A stretch of DNA of 64,000 nt from Aquila chrysaetos chrysaetos (lineage: Eukaryota; Chordata; Aves; Accipitriformes; Accipitridae): positions 14,470,743 through 14,534,742 of the forward strand of contig NC_044027.1 of assembly GCF_900496995.4 (NCBI RefSeq), in the 5' to 3' direction. The notes under the pieces are model-generated. The model ran no database searches. It worked only from the letters and a program-made list of their open reading frames with translations, and was not told the origin of the DNA. The position numbers and the translations under genes were made by a program. Each line of letters opens with the position of its first letter. The first letter of the stretch is position 1. Below, in pieces: positions 13,701-28,298 of this stretch.

Positions 13701-14179
13701 GCTGGGAGAGGGCAGCTGCCAGACACCCACTGCCTCACCCTGCGGCAGCCCCGTCCAAACAAGCCCCCGAGGACTCGGAGGTTCAGCAGGGCTGGAAGGA
13801 CAAATGGAAGGACAGGGAGGAGAAAGGAAAGAAAAGAGCTGAGATGCAGCCGGGGGCCTCTCTAAGAGGCAAGGGGGAAACCTCCCTCCTGGCTGACGCT
13901 TGCTCTCCCCTGTTCTGCCCCTGCCCTGCACAGACCCCAGCAGCGTGGCCATGGCTCTGCTTCCCTCTCAACAATGCCTGAGGAGAAAACCCAACATCAC
14001 CCTTGTTCAGGGGAAACACCTTGGGTTTAATCTGTCTTCCCCAGGGCTGTGAACAGATCAGCAAGGACCGACTCTGAGTGCTTTAACTGCACAAGTCAGA
14101 TCCGAGACTTCCCCAGGTCTTTGCTGCAGCTCTGGTTATTTATTTTTATGGAAGTTTGTCTTTTCTGACTAATCAAAAG

Positions 14180-14214
<35 letters not shown>

Positions 14215-16657
14215 TACTATTATTTTCTTTTTCCTAGCAAGGAAACGGCTTGTTTTCTGTCCTCCTCCCTCTGAAAGCCCAGAGATTAGGTGGCACTGGA
14301 TGTTTTTTATAGCAAAACTTGCAGGCAATGAGAGGTGAGCAGCACAGTCCCCCACCTGTAACACAGCTGGCAGCCGAAGGCTTAGTGACAGCAGGGCACG
14401 GCTCCAGCCCCTTTCCTGCACATCACCAGTGATCCAGCCCAACACTCGGGGCACCTTCTTCTGGATAAGGGGGATGGCAAACCAAGCCTGGGGCTGAATC
14501 ACCCCATGTTTTACCTCCGAGGAACTGTGAGCCCCACAGAAGAGGGGGAAGATTCAGAGTTTGCCCAATTAGGGAGGCCGAAGTTATTGCAATCATGTCC
14601 AGCCTCTTCCCAAATCCCCCAAAAGGGCAGCCACATACAGCACTGGGACCAGTCACACAGTTCCCTGTCCAAGCTGTGCAGAGATCTGGGGGGATTTGGG
14701 GTCCTGTCGGAGCAGGGCACGAGGAGCCTTTGGGTGTGGGTACAGGACAAGCCCTTGGGGGCTTGCGGGACTTTGAGCATCTAGGAATGAATTTAATTGT
14801 GCCAGAGTTGGCTGTTGGACCCAAACCTGGTCCTTCCACGTGTCCTTGCTGCAGCGCACACCATGCTCCCGTTAAAGGTTAAACTGCTCTAGTGTGCAGG
14901 GTCTCACAGCAGAGCTCCAGGCATTCAACCCATGTAGGCAATTAACTAATGAGCCCTTTAGCTTCCCACTGCTTCTTTGCCAGCAGCTGCCAGGGATCGC
15001 CCTGTGGCGCAAGGGGAATGCCAGCACCGCTGCATACTCACCTGCGGCACCGCTCCACATCAGGGTCCTCACGGTAGTACTGCAGCCCCCCATTGCGCAG
15101 TGCGTCCTCTGGGTTTGCAAATGCCTGCAAGAAAGAGTCGCCATAATATATATATGCTTATAATGTTTTCAGGAACTTCACAGGTAGAAGTTTGCCCCTA
15201 ATCTTTAAGACCTGCGGAGATTTCTTCCTGCCCCAGTTTCTCACCACCCTTCACAAACACAAGAGTAACTGCACTTCCATGTGCACAGTCCTGGGGGTTA
15301 AACACTGCACCTCCCGAGGGGTTTTCCTCATCCTCTGAAAAACCCAACTCTGCCCACCGAGCAAGTCCCAAACAGGGGGCTTCAAGGGAGCTCCGGCCTG
15401 GTCCCAGTCCACTGCTCCCCATGAAACCTATTTAATGGAGACTTTGCCAACCACCAGATGAGATCACTGCTGGCACAGAGTTTGCAGACACTGAATGTGG
15501 CACGCAAAAGATAACCGGGACTGGCAGATTAGTTCACCCTGCCGAGAAAGGATATCCTCTGGCTGGCTTTTTGACAGTGGTACTGTGTGACTGAAACCAG
15601 CCCCAGGGAAATTGGATCCTACACTAATAAACATTCAAATAAAAATGATTTATATGAGCTCCCCACCTATGCTCAGAAGCTGTTCCTCAGGGGCCTGGTT
15701 ACAAGTGACAGCTTCACTTTGCAGCCTGGAAAGGACCCTCGTGCTTTCTTTAATCATGTTAGAAGCCCAGACTGTCCCAGGGCTGGAGCATCATTTAGAA
15801 ACACAAGGGGAGAAGCCAAATCATCAGTTACAATGATGCTACAGCACAGGGGTATCTCTTTGTATTTTATCTAAGAGCAGAAATCTCTCCTTCCCACTCC
15901 ACTGATGCAGTCAGAAACTCCTCACATACTTTAAAACAAATTTCACAGACCACTGACTTTTGCCACAAGTTCAATTTGGGTTGCGGGTGATAAAAAGTCC
16001 AGTTAACCCTGTCTCCTGAAAGCAGCTAGAGCTCTCAGTCCTCCCTGTATTTTCCCCATGTCCAAGAACCATTTCCTCCAACTATTGTTTTTATTCCCCA
16101 GGACTTTCTGCTCTCCTGGAGCATTCACGTAGCCATTCCGAAAGCTCAAAAGCTTTCTGCTACATTGCAAGAAAAAAGACCATTGGAATGATTTCTTCTT
16201 AAACCCTTTTTTCGCCCCCTCCTTCCAGTCATGGCAAATTAACTGTAAACAGTCTCTTTCCAGAAGCAGCTCACCTGCATGTCATTTTAGATCTGAAATT
16301 ATTATTTAGATTAGGATTCAGAAATTATAAACATCAAGCTACAGATGGTAGAAGCAAACAAAAAGAGCCAAAGAGAAGCGAGATATTTATCTGCTGCAGC
16401 TATGAAACATGTTTTGCTTTCAACTTAAGTCAAAGAAAACTCAGCTTGCTTCAGGAAAACTTTGTTGGCCTTTACAGGAATGAAAGAAGAAAGAAAAAAC
16501 ACAGAAACCCAAGCCAGAAAGGGAGAAGGAAAAGGAAACTGGATCTTACCTTCTTTCTGAGTCTTACTTGTCCTGTAATGATGGCAACGACATACATTTT
16601 TAAAATCAAGATTGTGCTGTAGAACGTAAATGACATAAATACTTTGTTTTCCATCAT
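10796..16657 (-). CDS. PTGES: Microsomal prostaglandin E synthase 1
   Basis: Glutathione-dependent enzyme of the MAPEG family that converts prostaglandin H2 to prostaglandin E2 in the ER and nuclear envelope membrane. The coding exons are 16550-16657, 15042-15124 and 10796-11045, all with GT/AG borders and matching phases, giving 146 residues (human 152). Exon 1 ends in the family hallmark MYVVAIITGQVRLRKK, followed by AFANPEDALRNGG and, in exon 3, NDMENIFPFLFLG and APTRSVAY. Residues equivalent to human Asp49, Asn74, Glu77, Arg110, His113, Tyr117, Arg126, Ser127 and Tyr130 are present. The position of human Arg73 is Cys (residue 67). Four hydrophobic segments fit the four-helix fold. The start is the first of two adjacent ATGs; the N-terminus is six residues shorter than in human. 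Intron 2 holds an old LTR. Identification is firm; the UTR ends are not resolved. Confidence 0.96.
12457..12794 (-). mobile_element. Solo LTR of an avian endogenous retrovirus, internally shortened
   Basis: Starts TGTCGTGGTTTAATCCCAGCC on the plus strand and ends near AAAACCAGGACCA. This is the reverse complement of the common avian LTR type that begins TGTCCTGG and ends ACCACGACA. On the minus strand it carries a TATATAAA box (12532-12539) and a perfect CRE palindrome TGACGTCA (12547-12554). The flanks GAGCC and GAGCG look like a slightly decayed 5-bp target-site duplication. It is a shorter relative of the full copy at 44.7 kb. It is a fossil, moderately old, in PTGES intron 2 and in the same orientation as that gene. 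Family assignment (ERVL-like) is from memory of bird repeats. Confidence 0.8.
14183..14225 (+). repeat. (ATT)n microsatellite
   Basis: About a dozen ATT units with two ACT variants near the end, in PTGES intron 2. Confidence 0.9.
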
Positions 16658-19600
16658 TTTGGGGGAAGGTGCCGCTCAGTCGCCTACAGCACTCACAGGC
16701 AGCGGAGATCTTGCTTGGGCTGCGAGAGGGCTCTGCGGGAGAGGGGGCAGGAACAGCCACGTTTAAACATAACACAAGTCACCACTGTTTCTTCGGCGAA
16801 AGCCCACAGCCCCTGTACACCCCTTCAGATGATGCAGCAGAGCTGCCGGTGAGCGAAGCCCAGACTGGGACACGGAGCAGGCTGCTTCTGCTCCTCACAC
16901 CCTGCCGCCACCAGCTCCGTGGGGATGCGATGCCCCAAACTGGGATACAGCCCTCTCGACTGTGTGGGCCACAGCAAGGCTCAGCCCGGCCACAGCTCGA
17001 CCTCTTGCCTCCCTAAAACAGCCCACCACGATTCCCTCGTCCCACCTCCCCTCCTGTTCGAGCCCAGAGGGACGGAGCTGCCCAGAGCATCCCTCGCCCA
17101 GCCGGGCACTGCTCACCCACGGACACGAGCTGATCAGCCCTGGGAAGAAGGAGGAGTTAGGAAGAAAGTAGGCACCTACCTCAGCCACATCCAGCCCTGT
17201 GCTCCTGCGCTGTCCGGATCCCACAGCCCACCCCTCCGTGGCAGCGCTCCCAGTAATTTCCAGTCCCGCCCAGTGCAGGCTGAGGGCTCCAGTGGCAGAG
17301 GCAACCAGCCCTCCCCTTCCACAGCCACCTGCAGAGGGATGGGGCACAAGGGACAGAGCCGTCCCTTGCCCCACCAGCACCCATCACCCGGGGGGTCCGG
17401 GCTGCCCTGCACCCCCCGGCTGGGAGGGGAGCTCCCGGAATGACCAGCCTGGAAGCACAACCAGGCAAGTCGTGAACCGCAAAGCCCCAAACCTGCAAAT
17501 CGAAATAAACACCAGCCTGCCTGGCCCCAAAGACAGCTCATCCTGGTTTTGTCTGAGAGGCTGAATCGGGGCAGTCGGGTGTAATTTTGTCCTCGGTCTA
17601 GAAAGTGGCATTTGAATTTGGAGCTGGCTTTTCCCCAGCCATCAAACACTGGTGAAGAAAGAGTGGGATCTAAGCCTCTGCAGGCAGCTGGGCTGCTCTT
17701 TCAATGCAAACCTTTAACTCCTTCTTCCCCAGCCCTGGCCCCAGTGCTGGCAGCAGCAAACCTCCAGCAAGCCGGCAGCGTGGAGGCTGATGCGAGCTCT
17801 CCAAGTTTATTAGTGTTGAAGGGCTGGATTTGGGGTTCGTTTCCTTTACACAGGGGGAAAAGGAAAAAAAAAAGAAAAAAAAAGACTTATTTCAGGCAAA
17901 TGGAAACTGTCAGAGATTGAGTGGAAAATGAATGCTTTGAGGATGCGAGCTGTTTTTTAATTAACTGACATGTTAGAATAAAAAAATTTGTTTCAAGCCA
18001 CAAAAAAGCCTCAAAAAACAATGAATGGGGTACGATGGCTTGTCATTTACAAAACCATCTATCGAAGTGTTAGTGCCTCTAGGACTGGATTTGTTCTTCA
18101 GGGCTTTTTAACTTTTTAACTGCTATTGAGCAAAACTCATCCTGTCCTTTCCAAGAGGGGTCCAAAGTAACCCAAGAGAAGCATCGCATGAGCCCAGGAC
18201 CAGGCTCTGGTCCCATCGCTACAGACCCTGTTGCACAAGGACATGTTTGTCCCCAGGAATGGGATGCTGGCTGGCAGCACGCCACTCCCCAGGGAGAATG
18301 GGCTACAGAAGCCTTTTTCCTGGGGTGCTGGTGTGAATTTAAGGCAGGCTTGTGCTCTAGGCACAGCGGCCCTGGGCTCAGGTGATACACAAGTTCCATC
18401 AATGCCAGCATGAGTCAGGTTATGTGGGCAGATCCGGAAGGTTGACTCCTGCTCGGGGAGCAAGCTAAGAAGGAAAACAGTCACACCTCTGTCTGGGCAG
18501 CGTTATCCCACCAGCCCTGACCAGCAGCCAAGGGATGCCACAGAGCAGCCCCTGCCTCTGCCCCTGCAGAAGGGAGGGTTACACCATTTCTTTTATTCCC
18601 AGCAAACAGTCAGCACGGAGTCAGATCAGGGCAGCTTTCCTGCCAGGATCAGCGCTGCGGAAGAGGTTTTGCTCCTGCCACGCTCACCTCAGACGTGTCC
18701 TCTGGCCATGCCAGCCAAGGGCTGACCTCTCCCCGTGCCCATCCAGAGCAGATGTCCTTCCTTCCACCCCTGCCTGCCTGGCTCCAGACCCCTGCACTGC
18801 TTCCAGCCTGGCAGGGCAGGGCTCGGAGCCAGAAAGACCCTTCAAGCACACGATCTCCCTCCCCACACGGACATCTGCAAATTCATTGCATTTGCCTCTG
18901 AATCTCCCTCGCCATGGCTTTTCTGCCCTGATGCTGCAAACCCAAAGATGCCGCACCGCTCATTGCAATGCATTGGCTCAGCCCCATGACATCCAAGTGT
19001 GCAGAGAGCCTTTGAAAAGCCCGAAACACTTGGTTTCAAGGGACAGGTACCTGCAGCTGGTCACCACCACCCTGGCGTCAGGGCGGCTGCAGAACAAGTC
19101 CCAGCACAGCCCAGTGTGGAGCGGCACAGCCTGGCGTGAAGCTCCGCAGCCCGGCAGTGAATGCCTCCCATGGACTGCTTCCCCGGGGGTGGGAATGGGG
19201 ACACCAGGACACGCAGCAGCCATGCGGATTCAAACACTGCAGTAATGGCTGGGGTTTTCACCCTGGACCCCAGCCCTGTGCTGCCACCAAACTGCATCCA
19301 ACCCCACTGATGCCTCCCTGGAACTTGGCAGAGTATTAAAAACACCATAATGCCAAGCATAAGCAATTGATAGCAAAGCAACATCCCAAACACTGCTCCC
19401 TCCCATCTCCCCTCTCCATAGCTGATAGGGAGCAAACCCATAGCAGGGAAGACCTTGGTGCCCAAGGTCTGGGGTGATGCGAGGGCCAGACCAGCCCGGC
19501 AGCAGGGATGACACTTTCTCCAGCAGCCCCTTCCCCAGCTCTCCCAGGGGCTAGGGCAGGCAGCCAGACCCTTCACCAACACATCACTCCCTCCATGGAG

Positions 19601-22600
19601 CCGCTCCAGTTTTTACCAGCTGAGGATCCAGCCCACGGGCTCTTCAGCAGTGAGACCTTTTTTCTTTGTGCACCTTCTTCCCCTCCCAGGGCAGCCAGCA
19701 CCTCTCACTGAGCAGCAGGAATATGCACAATCTTGGTACCACCTGCAGACAAGCCAGGACTTCTCCTGCTAGCCAGACAGACTTTCTCCTCCTCAGCGTT
19801 ATTCAAGCACTGGCAGGAAGCCCTGGACAATTTGCACCAGCAACTGGCACAAATTTAAATTGAATGGAGTGATCAAGAAGCACAGTTTGTTTAAGCGTAA
19901 GCCCCTGGGGCAGACCCAGGCGTGGTTGTTGTATGTGCTGGGCAGGCTCGTGGTGTATAAAAACCATGTGGGCGAAGAAAGTTGTTTTTTCCATGTGTTT
20001 ATGCATTTCAGACCCTTTCACTGTTACACAGAGCTGAACCCCAGTGGGGAGGGATGGTGTCTGTCAGCAGAGCACAACGTGGATGGAGACAAGGGGCAGA
20101 AGCTGCCTGTAAAGGTAGGTGTGATGCTCCTAGGATCCAGGCTCCTGCTTGATTTCTCAAGTTTAGGGGTCTCACACTAGGTAGGACACATCCACAGTCA
20201 CACCTTCCTGGATTTCCTGACCCAAGGCAACGCAGCTTCCAGGAGCATGTTCAACCATCCCATTAATCCAGGCGGAAGCAGGCTGTTAATATTAACAGTT
20301 TAATCCTCCTCTGTAGATCACATCCTGCTAGGACAGAGCCACTGCTTGAATGAGACCGGGTCCTAAGGGCAGTATGTCTTTAAACTACAAGCCGTGCCTT
20401 AAAGCCTTTAGCACAAGAAGTCTCAACCCAGGACAAGACCTACCAAACCCAATACTGCTAGCAAAAAACACTGCATTTTTTTGGAGAAATGATTAATAAG
20501 AATCAGGGCCAGGCTTTGAAAGATTTGGTCATCAGGTTAGGCTGACCCCAGGAGCTGTGCGGAAAAGATGGAAGGTTTTGCTGGAGGAGGAACTGAACTG
20601 CAGCAGGCAGAAAGAATGAAAAATTAATGAGAGATGCTTGAGAAAAGTACTTAAAAATAGAGGCCTCTAATAACAATCCTGCTTTGGAAAGATATGGAAT
20701 AAAAATCACCCTCAGTTCCCACACAGGTTGTTATTTATTTGACCAGCTGAATTACACTACAGTTTTATAAATACATGTTTTTCCACTATTGCTATGCTGG
20801 GGAATTTCCTGGTGGCAGCTACATGAGAGGGTTGGTTGTGTAATAAATCCTTGTCAATGGAGCACAGGCACGTATGCTGGGGTGGCATAGCCTGGGCTCC
20901 AACCTGATCTCAAAGGGTAGCAGACGCTTTGGGCAATTACAGCTCAGATTCCCCCAAATTTTCCCAAACGAGCAATTACATCCCCACAGCCCAGGCTGGG
21001 CAAAGAGCCTGAGGGGACTGCTCCAGCCTGGAGGAGACAGGCAGGCGGGTGGCACTCCTCCAGCGTGTTCCCACGTGCTGGTGGAGAAGGTGCAGAGCCC
21101 AGCTGGGATTTTGCCTGCCCTGGGCCCGCAGCTCAGCCCACAGCTCCAAGAAGTGCTGAGCCATATTCCCGGCTTGTTCTGACGCTGCTGCAGGCGCCGG
21201 TGCCTTCCTTCCCTGCCATTTCTTCCTGCTTCTCCCAGCACAAAGCCTTGGAGCCCGCAGACATGCCCTGCCCCAGCGATCACTTGCTCTTGGCTGCACC
21301 GAGCCCTGGGAAATCCGGCTGCCCACGGGAGATTGTGCCGTGCTGGCTCATCAAACACAGCTATGTTTTCAAGTAAAGGCATGAGCAGTTTAGCTATTCA
21401 TTAAAGAGAAAGGCGTTCCACCTGCGTTCACTCCTTAGCCTGCATGAAAAGTCACATCGCTGTGATGCACCTTCTCCCCCAGATGAATGAAATCCCGTTG
21501 CTTCACCTGCAGGTCCCCATCCCCCAGCTCCTGGGCTCCTCACTGCTCTTTGCAGCGTGCAGGATGGCAGAAAATACTGCAATGTCACTCAGCAGCGAAA
21601 CCACCAGCATTAGCATCTCCTGAAACAAACGGGATGCTTCAGCCTTTGGCAAACTCAGGCAGATTTTGTCTGTTTTGGATTTTAAAGTGACTGTACTGGC
21701 TGGAGCTATCTGAGAGGCCTCAGGCACAAGGAATGTAGGATCAGACTCCTTCACGCTCAGAAGACCAGATGCCTGCAGCAGGAGAAAGCCAGCAGGAGAG
21801 GCCCAGGGAAGGGGCAGGGGTGCAGTGACGCCGGGTCCGAGGCAGAGGAGCGGAGGAAGCTGCTGTTCCTCAGCCAGCCCTGGGACAGGGACCAGGCCCA
21901 GGGCCAAGTGAGAGGCGGTGGCACGTCCTCCTACTTTCTCCTTCCAGCTCCATCCACCGTCCCTTCCTGCCCGTTCCCAGGCTGCTGCCCAGCTCTCAAC
22001 CACTCTCCTGCCCCAAACTGTCATACCCACCCTGGCTGCAGGGGAGTCACTATGTCCCCTGCTGCTGTGACAGCAAGGAGACGCTGGAAGAGAGGCTGTC
22101 AGGCTGTGAGCATGTGGGAGGCAGATTATTTTCTCTTATTCTGAGCCTCACATGGATTCACGCCTGGGCTTTTTCTTAGAGGAAAGAATTCCTTGGCTAT
22201 GCTGCTGTGTGCCTTCAGGGATGCAACCCAGCTGGGAGAAGGGCGGAGGGGCCGAGGGAAGTTATTTCTCCTCTCCCCTGCTTTCTCTGTCTGACCCAGC
22301 TGGTTTAAAAGCTGGCTTTAGGCAGATCTGCACCTGCCACTGCTGCCATGGGGCAAAAGTGGGAGACACGGGTCAAGGCTTGGGGTGTGTGGGAGCCAGC
22401 ATCTCTCTCACTTAGCCACACTGCAGCAACTCGTGATGTGTTTCTCTTCCCAAGAACAAGATCCCATCAGCTGTAAACAACAGGCAAAACCCGCTTATGT
22501 TATTGCCCAAAAAGAGGGAGTTTCCCCGCCAGGCTGGGAGAGAAGAGAAACAAATCCTGCTGCCAAAAATTTCAGAATTGGGAAACATTTCCTAGGCTTC

Positions 22601-24892
22601 AAGCATTTGCAAAACTACAAAGTAAATACAGATTCCCTGGTGGGATGCTCTTGAGCAAAAGCAAAGGTAAAGGATGCTGCGTGGTCCTGCCTCCACATGC
22701 TGTGTTATGGAAAAATGGGAATCAGGGCATTTTTTACAGCATTAAGAGCACTGGCTCACTAACAGGGCTGGGAGAGAAAGCAGATGTGGTCCCAGATTTC
22801 AGCCTTATGGAGACCTGACATTCAATAGCAGATGAGCAGCTTCAAGAAGAAAAGTAGAAAACAAACCAAGATGGCCTTTCTCTTCTTCAGTGCCCGACCA
22901 AGGACTGTGAGCAACTACTGTGTTGATCTGCAGGGCTCTGCTTGCCCTCAGAAGTGCAATGGAATGCCCAGCTTAAGGTCAGGGACCTTTTTCAGCAGGT
23001 GGGTATCTCTCAGCTCCTGGGCTGTTAACCCTGCCCTGAAATCCAGGAAGAACAGCAGGCTTCAGAGCTCGCCATTTTAAAGCCTTGTAAGTCTTGTTTT
23101 CAACAGAAAGGCATTTTCAAGTTGTTACAGAGACGTGGAAGCATAGCACAAGAGGGAACGGAAAGGTCAGCACTTCATCGCCTGTCCCTGACCCCAGCTG
23201 AGAGTGGCTACACCATCCTGGCAAGATCGACCTTAAGGACAGCCCTCCTTCATGGCCCTGCCATAGAGCTTCACCCATCACAACGCTTTCCAAAACACAG
23301 AGCTAATGTTTAAAATCCTGAGTTCTCTGTGTCCCCTCCATCCCCCCAGACTAAACAGCAGCAATTCCTCCCACCCTTCCATATAGGTCATGTTTTCTAA
23401 ATCTCTTTATCACACATGTTGATCTCCTAAATGCTATCGCTTCTCAGAGCAAGGTCCTTGGCAGATGGAGGCTGGCTGGGCTTCCTAGAGCAGCAGACCA
23501 GGGCCTCCTTCTTGAAAGACCTGACTCAGGCAGAAGTCAGAGCTTCTCAGCAATTTGAAGTTTTTTGAGTTGAGTCACTTGTCAGCCCATAGCTATGCTC
23601 CAGATGCATGTCAAAACTTTCCCTTTCTTTTCCCTGCACTGGGTGATGCACAGCATGTCTTTTGGGCTTCCTTCAGCATCTCAGCAGTCAGGAAAAAGGT
23701 GGTCTAGGTCTCCACTCTGACATTATTAATAAACACCCCGCATATGCAATGCTAAAAACACCCTCCCCATAATCAGACTGGAAAGCAGGGAGTAATTTAG
23801 CTGCATTATTTACAGCCCGCGTTGCCTGGAAACTTTTTTTTGCGTTGTTGTCTCAGCTGCCCTCTTGCTCACAGTGGTGGGAGCACCCACAGAGCATGAC
23901 CCAGGCTGCAGTAATGTCCTGAGGCAGCAGAGCAGGAGATAAGGAAAAGGGAATGAAGCTCACAGCTCCCTGCCTAGACATCAGAGCAGGGATTACATAC
24001 CCTGTGCAATGCAACATCTACTGCACTTGAAAGTTAAAAACAGTCAGTACATATTTCCCAAACCCACAATGAGGAAAGAGAAGGGGATGTAGGACCATAC
24101 AACCTCCCAGAGTGATCCCCTGACTTTACCAAGACCAGAATTTGGCCTGAATAATGCAAGGAAGTAGAGAAACCTCTACATGCTACTCCACAGGCAGTGG
24201 CGCTTGGGCTAACTATCCTAAGATTTCTTCCCTACCTGAATGGTCCCCCAGCAGGACTCCAGGAACCTACCTGAGTCCCATGCTTTGATTACTCTCCTGA
24301 TTTGCAGGCTTTTGTCCTTGCATCCATGATGTGCGCCCAGAAATCTGCTCCACCCTGTGTTTATCCAACTCCGACCGCTCTACTCAGCCCTCCACGAGGA
24401 GATACGTGCTCATTACAAATATTTACAAAGCAGCAGAATGCATCGCTCTAGCGCAGCACGTTTCTGTCAACAGTGCCACCAACTCAGCCAAAACTGAACA
24501 AGAAGTGCTCCCCCATTAGCAGGACAGAAGCTGGAGCCAGGTGGGAAGGCAGCTGTGAAAAGGGCGTAGGAACAGGAGGCTACGGGGTGCTGCAGCCACA
24601 TTAGCAGGGCAAGAGCTGTCCCACAAGGACAGTTAGGCAACAGAAATGGGTAGGAGCTGTGCTGCACCGTACCACACTGGGGGAAGTTTGTGTGTGTGTT
24701 CACTGGTGGAAGGGAGCTGCTGCTCTTCGACAGGAGCAGGGAGCCTGTTGGGTTGTACCAGCTGTGGGGCACATCACGGTTTCAAGGTAGTATATGCCCC
24801 TGTGGTACCTAGCAATGGACTGAGGCTCTCTGGCCCCATACAACCTGGTTCATCCAGTCTTCAGAAGTCAGAGATTAACTTAAGCTCTGAAT

Positions 24893-25153
24893 CACAAGGT
24901 TTAATTCTCTTTCTTGCAAATTTGTTGTCATACATGATGGTAATGCTTGATAATTACATGCGTCAAGTCATTGTCCAAACTGTTAAAATTAAATTACTTC
25001 CTGGGACAGTAAGTTCCATAATGAAACACAATTTAAATTAAGATGATGATGATAATGATAATAATAATAATAATAATAATAATAATCTTTTTATGGGATC
25101 TCCTTCCCCTCTTGTTCATGTCAGAGAGACATGGGGGGAGTTAGGAAGAACAG
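24893..25153 (+). repeat. Direct repeat copy 1
   Basis: Runs from CACAAGGTTTAATTCTC to TTAGGAAGAACAG. It matches the segment at 28299-28531 with about four mismatches over the first 165 bp, then differs mainly in the length of an internal GAT/AAT microsatellite, which is longer here (25041-25086). No target-site duplication, terminal repeat or coding capacity is visible. Confidence 0.85.
25041..25086 (+). repeat. (GAT)n(AAT)n microsatellite inside repeat copy 1
   Basis: GAT units pass into about a dozen AAT units. The partner repeat at 28.45 kb has only five or six units, so the tract has expanded here or contracted there since duplication. Confidence 0.9.
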
Positions 25154-28100
25154 CAATTCCTGCTCAGATTTGTCTAGCATACTCTTCTTTCGATACATGT
25201 CTGTGAAATCACCTCTTACTCAGCTTTACCACAGTCCCATTCGCTTTCATCTCTCTTCAAAGGAGATTCCTCCATGCTTTTGATTATCCCAGTCATACTT
25301 TCTTATTTCCCTCCAATGCTGAAGCAAGCAGATGACCAGCACATGACTGTCAACTCCTTTCACCCCTTGCACTCCAACCATCCTTCAGCCTCCTAGTAGC
25401 TCATTTTTCTTTTAAATGCCACCGAGTCCTCACTGAGGGGTCTAGGATGAGTCCACACCAAGTTATTTAGTACTCTGGAGGGGCTACTGCCAAACTGAAG
25501 GAATTCCAGCTATGTTCTTACAGAAGACAGCCCTGGGACACTCACTGCACAGCTATCCAGCAATAGATCTGGCTTGCACAGCTCTGTTCCTTCAGGGCCT
25601 TTCTGTATCCTCCAGCACGGTCTCCTCTCTTGCTATGCTGTTAGCATGGACTTAACATTGTTTTTGTAGAGCATGTCAGTTCTCCTGTTTTCAACTCGTT
25701 CCAGCTCACTGTTGGCCACAGGTTCCCAGCTCTCAAACACACATTTTAACAATAGCTGGAAACTAAAGTCCTGCACGCAATCCTTTAATGTAGCAGAGCA
25801 CATTTTTCTTCCTGTTAGATAACATATCTCCCAGAAAAAGAACCTAACATTTTCAGATCCCTTCCTGACCCTCCATCCTTATTTAACATTGACGAATCTG
25901 TATGGGAATGATACTTTCCAGGTTGTTCACAGTAAGATGCAAGGCATAAATTAATGGGTCCTCATACAGTACTTCAGCCAGACATTGCAGAAGTAAAAGA
26001 ATTAAATACCTCTTAGCTGGTCCTGCTTAAATAGAGGGACACATTTCTGAACACTGAGACCTAGTGACAACTGCACATTGATCTGTTTTCAATAAGTGTG
26101 TCACTTGTCCCTCCGCAAGAAAGTACAGACATGCCTCGTCCAGTGCACAGGAGGAACAACATGTATGTGGCCGGATAAGCCTGGAAGCTGGAGCAAGGGG
26201 ACTGGGAAAGCCACCCAGCGTGCTTGATGGTGCTCACTACAAAGGGATGAGAGCAGAGCTGGCAGCTACAGCCTTTCTGTGAGATTTACCTGCCCAAGAG
26301 CTCTTTCATGTCCAACCTACACAACCACCAAAAGGAGCTCCTGTACAGTGTGATGCTTTTCCCCTCACACTGCAGCACGCAAGTCAGTTGAGTAAGTGGA
26401 CTTCAGTAAGTGTCTGTTTGCAGCCACTCAAGTTCATGCTCCTAAACTACAAGATCCTCCCCAAACTCTCAACACATGTAGATAATTTTAAAATTTGCTC
26501 CTGGATTTTATTTTTTCTCTTTCAGTAACACAAATGAACCAATCCAGAAAGAACCTAGAAAAAAACAAGATGATGTTTTTTTTCTATCAATCAGCTAAAT
26601 GGAGTGGTTGAGTGAATTCATTTTGCATCAAGCTAGTGTGGAGTCGAAGTTACACCCACAGTACAGGAGTGACCAGCATGGGTAGGACAGAGCTCTACCC
26701 TGGGTGTAAGGGACAAACACAGGCAGGCTGTAGAGAACACACGCCTCCCTGGAAAATGGGCCCAAGACTGTCAACTCCAAAAGGCCGCATGCAACAGGAC
26801 CACCTCAGGCCCTACAAAGCCATTTTTCTCCAGCTGGCTGCTGAAGTCTGCTATTGTTTAGCGGAAACAGCTGCACAATAGCTTGTCATCTCAGGGTTTC
26901 ACTCTGCACTGGAGTCCTGGCCTAAGAGATGCTATCCTGGGTGATTTCTTCACTGTTGTTCTCAGCACCAGAGGCAGAAGAGACACCACACAGGTCAGAG
27001 ATGGACTGGAAAGCTCCTGATGGCAAGTCACTAAACAGAAGACACACTTTGGCTGTCCTGCAATGACAGCCTGATGTCCAAACCACAGAGATGGACAGAC
27101 CTGGTGCAATTTCCAGGAAGCCTCCTCACTGCAGTCTCCAGAGAAATCACCACATCCCTCCTTGCTCAGGAGACCTCACCACTGGTGCCAAGGTTTGCTG
27201 GCTGCTAGTGCCTGTTGTTCTCTGGTTACAGATCTCCTCTGAGGTTCTCTGACAAACCAGGAGCCTGAAGAGAACCTGCTGTCCTTTATCCTTCACTGGC
27301 AAACTGCCTGGTGCTCCTCTCTTGCCTCTCCTCGGTAAGTACCGAGCCCAGCTCCGTAACCTCCACAACCGTCCAAGGACAGCCAGACCTGGCCTGTCTG
27401 AACAAATGGGGAAATTATTACAGCAGCAAATAGTTGCTTTCTCCTGGTGAACCTCCTTGTTCCTCAACACCAACTGCTAAAGCTGATTAAGACCAGGCAG
27501 AGGTCTTTATTCAAGCATGGGTTGGAGACAGAGGAGCAGGAATAACAGAAGCAGCAGTCAAAATAGCTGCTTTGCAAGACTAATTTTAGTGACCTGTATT
27601 TACGGCTCTTCCACAGAAGATGGGTGAAAGAGCAGGGTGTTTAGTTTTGCAAACCCCAAGATAAACACAGCCTCTGATTCTAGTCCAACCCAAAACCTAC
27701 TGAGCACTTTTAAATCCTCTTTCACCTAAGGGTCCCAAAGCGTTGGATGGGATGTCTGCTTAATAACACCATCACCTTATGTACTTTGGATTAAATACAA
27801 GCCACTCGCCACATCAGAGCCCATGACTGGAGTGAGGGCACAGCGTTACTCATGCCCTATAATCCTCTTCCTGTAGCAATCCTCCCCCAACATGCAAGCA
27901 TAGTGTTTTCTTATTTCATCAAGTTCAAGTTTCATGCCTTTCACATAGTTTATATCTCTAAATTATTATTTGCAACAGAATTCAAATTTTAAGATAGAAT
28001 ATGGGTTAAGGTTTTCCTATTATTTCTTGTTCTCTCAATGAAAGCTATTGCTATACACAGCAGACAGGCTCATGTGAGAGCTATTCCACTCCAGCTGCTT

Positions 28101-28298
28101 CCAAGCCAGCCTGGAGAACAAAACCAGAAATCAGGTCCCAGACCCAGACTGGAGTCCAGTCAAAGCCAAACAGGAACAGTCTCCAGTTTCAGATTCTGGG
28201 CTCAATTTTAAAAAGAAGGGAAAAAAACAAAGGCAGGATTGAGGCGGGTGAAATCCAACTCTCACAGCATCCCCATCTTACCAGTGAGGAACCTACAG

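Noticed and set aside
18535-19245. A 236-codon plus-strand open frame in the gene desert
   Set aside because: It has no recognisable domain, no flanking splice signals consistent with a gene, and composition like the surrounding non-coding DNA.
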